Shown: piece by piece, positions 4,656 to 5,699 of the stretch
How positions within the stretch are numbered: position 1 is the stretch's first letter
How the letters are laid out: each line of letters starts with the position of its first letter
Assembly: GCA_002438345.1 (NCBI GenBank)
Contig: DJUJ01000107.1
Location: 1-5,699, forward strand
Length of the DNA: 5,699 nucleotides
DNA from: Paenibacillus sp. UBA6285
Lineage (GTDB): Bacteria; Bacillota; Bacilli; Paenibacillales; Paenibacillaceae
Direction of reading: 5' to 3'
Notes under the pieces: model-generated
Told to the model about the DNA's origin: nothing
Seen by the model: the letters and a program-made list of their open reading frames with translations, nothing else
Database searches by the model: none
Program-made: the position numbers and the translations under genes

Positions 4656-4907
4656 ATGAATATCGCATTACCTATTATTACATTGGTCGTAGGTCTTATC
4701 GGTGGATTTTTCATCGGTGTGTATTATCTACGCAGACAAATGACAACTATGCAGAATGATCCTGAAATGATGCAAAAGGTTGCAAAACAAATGGGCTATA
4801 ACCTGAATGGGAAACAAATGCAGCGTGCCCAGCAAATGATGAAGACTCAGGGACAGGCAGGCGCCCGCCCAGGAGCAGCTAAAGGGAATAAACGTAGAAG
4901 TAAGTAA
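4656..4907 (+). CDS. yneF: YneF-like small membrane protein (UPF0154)
   Basis: This 83-residue protein has one N-terminal membrane segment (about residues 4-24, IALPIITLVVGLIGGFFIGV). A short basic stretch (YLRRQM) and a cytoplasmic Met- and Gln-rich region follow. The segment NDPEMMQKVAKQMGYNLNGK followed by QMQRAQQMMK fits the UPF0154/YneF pattern, in which 'P-x-x-x-E-x-M...QMG...S/N-x-K-K...Q-M-M' follows the membrane helix. The tail (about 67-83) is rich in Gly, Ala, Lys and Arg and is probably disordered. It is slightly longer than the roughly 70-residue Bacillus YneF as I recall it. The function of the family is unknown. AGAGGTG (4641-4647) lies 8 nt before ATG. folE follows 45 bp downstream on the same strand, so the two probably share a transcript. 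Confidence 0.85.
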   Translation: MNIALPIITLVVGLIGGFFIGVYYLRRQMTTMQNDPEMMQKVAKQMGYNLNGKQMQRAQQMMKTQGQAGARPGAAKGNKRRSK

Positions 4908-4938
4908 CCGGGTCCGGATAGAATGTATACGGGTGCGG

Positions 4939-4948
4939 AAGGGGGAGA
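4939..4948 (+). promoter_or_regulatory. Ribosome binding site that fixes the folE start
   Basis: AAGGGGGAGA precedes ATG 4953 with its core about 5 to 8 nt away. An in-frame ATG at 4923 would add ten residues, but it has no comparable site upstream (only GGATAG). The 4953 start is preferred, and it also fits the usual length of the family. Confidence 0.8.
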
Positions 4949-4952
4949 CATC

Positions 4953-5546
4953 ATGGGGAACATCAAGGAATATGTGAACGGTAAAGTTTCTGAGAACCGT
5001 GAGCAAATCGAGTATCACGTTGAGAAAATATTAGAATTAATCGGTGAAGATACCGGCCGTGAGGGACTGCTGGAAACACCAGCACGTGTTACGCGGATGT
5101 ACGAGGAGATATTCGGCGGTTATTCGATAGATCCCCGCGAGGCGCTCGGCGTTACTTTTGATGAGTCTCATGAAGAGCTAGTGATCGTTAAGGATATCGT
5201 CTATTACAGCCAATGTGAGCATCACATGGCTCCTTTCTTCGGTAAAGTGCATATTGGGTATATTCCGAGCGGACGTATTGCTGGGCTAAGCAAGCTAGCT
5301 CGCCTTGTTGAAGCTGTGAGTCGGCGTTTGCAGGTTCAAGAACGCATTACGACGCAAATTGCTGATATTATGACAGAGGTGTTAGGCCCTCACGGCGTTA
5401 TGGTCGTAGTGGAAGGTGAACATCTTTGTATGTGTGCACGTGGAGTGAAGAAGCCAGGCAGCAAGACGGTAACTATGTCTACTAGAGGAGTCTTCCGGGA
5501 GAATGCCGCCGCTCGTGCGGAGTTTCTGAGCTTGATTAAGGAATAG
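4953..5546 (+). CDS. folE: GTP cyclohydrolase I FolE
   Basis: This 197-residue enzyme (from ATG 4953) converts GTP to 7,8-dihydroneopterin triphosphate plus formate, the entry step of tetrahydrofolate synthesis and also of queuosine synthesis. It works in the cytoplasm as a toroidal oligomer. The zinc ligands are Cys88 and His91 in [10 protein letters not shown] and Cys159 in HLCMCARG. His90 and His157 correspond to the conserved active-site histidines, and the spacing from His91 to Cys159 (68 residues) equals that in the E. coli enzyme. The substrate-binding segment [19 protein letters not shown] (109-127) is typical. It is a zinc-dependent type I enzyme, not the COG1469/FolE2 family. It is about the length of B. 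subtilis MtrA (around 190 residues). It is preceded by the yneF-like gene and followed by a terminator, so it ends its operon. Confidence 0.97.
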   Translation: MGNIKEYVNGKVSENREQIEYHVEKILELIGEDTGREGLLETPARVTRMYEEIFGGYSIDPREALGVTFDESHEELVIVKDIVYYSQCEHHMAPFFGKVHIGYIPSGRIAGLSKLARLVEAVSRRLQVQERITTQIADIMTEVLGPHGVMVVVEGEHLCMCARGVKKPGSKTVTMSTRGVFRENAAARAEFLSLIKE

Positions 5547-5552
5547 TATATT

Positions 5553-5568
5553 GAGGTGTTTATACCTC
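5553..5568 (+). repeat. Small hairpin after folE
   Basis: GAGGT (5553-5557) pairs with ACCTC (5564-5568) around GTTTAT, 6 bp after the folE stop. No T-run follows. It precedes the main terminator and may only protect the 3' end. Confidence 0.4.
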
Positions 5569-5580
5569 GAAATTGGAAGC

Positions 5581-5617
5581 GCCCATCATTCACTTCATGT
5601 GAACGATGGGCCCTTTT
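5581..5617 (+). terminator. Intrinsic terminator of folE
   Basis: GCCCATC (5581-5587) pairs with GATGGGC (5605-5611). After one A/C mismatch, TTCAC (5589-5593) pairs with GTGAA (5599-5603) around a TTCAT loop. CCTTTT follows. The stem is GC-rich and long, but the T-run is only four bases. It sits 34 bp past the folE stop and ends the yneF-folE block. The last 82 bp of the window (5618-5699) contain nothing I can name. Confidence 0.72.
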
Positions 5618-5699
5618 GGGTCTACTGGAGATTATAAATGAGGGTTCCAGCTATATGCAGTTATATCAGTAGGGTTTCCATGCCAGTTTACTAGCAGCA

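Noticed and set aside
4923..4952. Upstream ATG for folE that would add ten residues
   Set aside because: It has no ribosome binding site, while ATG 4953 has a strong one, and the ten extra residues are not expected in the family.
5638..5694. 18-codon open frame after the folE terminator, with GGAG upstream
   Set aside because: It is very short, there is no promoter to go with it, and its peptide matches nothing I recognise. The GGAG may be chance.

Overview
The window looks like ordinary chromosomal DNA of a low-to-moderate GC Gram-positive bacterium of the Bacillales, most likely Paenibacillus. The grounds are strong AGGAGG-type ribosome binding sites, a TTG start on a signal peptidase, a YneF-type (UPF0154) protein, protein sequences that resemble Paenibacillus versions of these families, and long AT-rich intergenic regions with short palindromes. 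The genus call is an inference from recognition, not a database result.

Layout. At the left edge is the 3' end of a plus-strand gene, probably mutY (2-133). Next comes an 853-bp gene-free block (134-986). It holds three different repeat structures: a degenerate 9-bp phased repeat that starts inside the last codons of the mutY-like gene, an array of four AGGGA/TCCCT hairpins, and five tandem 16-bp units. A strong bidirectional terminator at 871-923 follows. sodA (manganese superoxide dismutase) is on the minus strand (987-1595), convergent with the mutY-like gene. A 479-bp divergent intergenic region (1596-2074) has candidate promoters for both directions, a 9-bp-arm inverted repeat, a CcpA/cre-like double palindrome and an attenuator-like leader. 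A GNAT acetyltransferase follows (2075-2494) and ends in an intrinsic terminator, which is abutted by an extended -10 promoter. That promoter probably serves lepB (type I signal peptidase, TTG start, 2685-3293) and queG (epoxyqueuosine reductase, 3330-4553). A second candidate promoter precedes a yneF-like small membrane protein (4656-4907) and folE (GTP cyclohydrolase I, 4953-5546). An intrinsic terminator closes this block at 5581-5617.

How the genes relate. FolE performs the first step from GTP that is shared by tetrahydrofolate and queuosine synthesis, and QueG performs the last step of queuosine synthesis in tRNA, so their proximity is functionally coherent. SodA removes superoxide, and MutY limits mutation from oxidised guanine. 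LepB releases exported proteins from their signal peptides. All complete genes appear intact.

I see no mobile element, CRISPR array, rRNA, tRNA, toxin-antitoxin pair or defence system. The unusual material is non-coding: the repeat-filled spacer 126-859 and the regulatory region upstream of the acetyltransferase gene.
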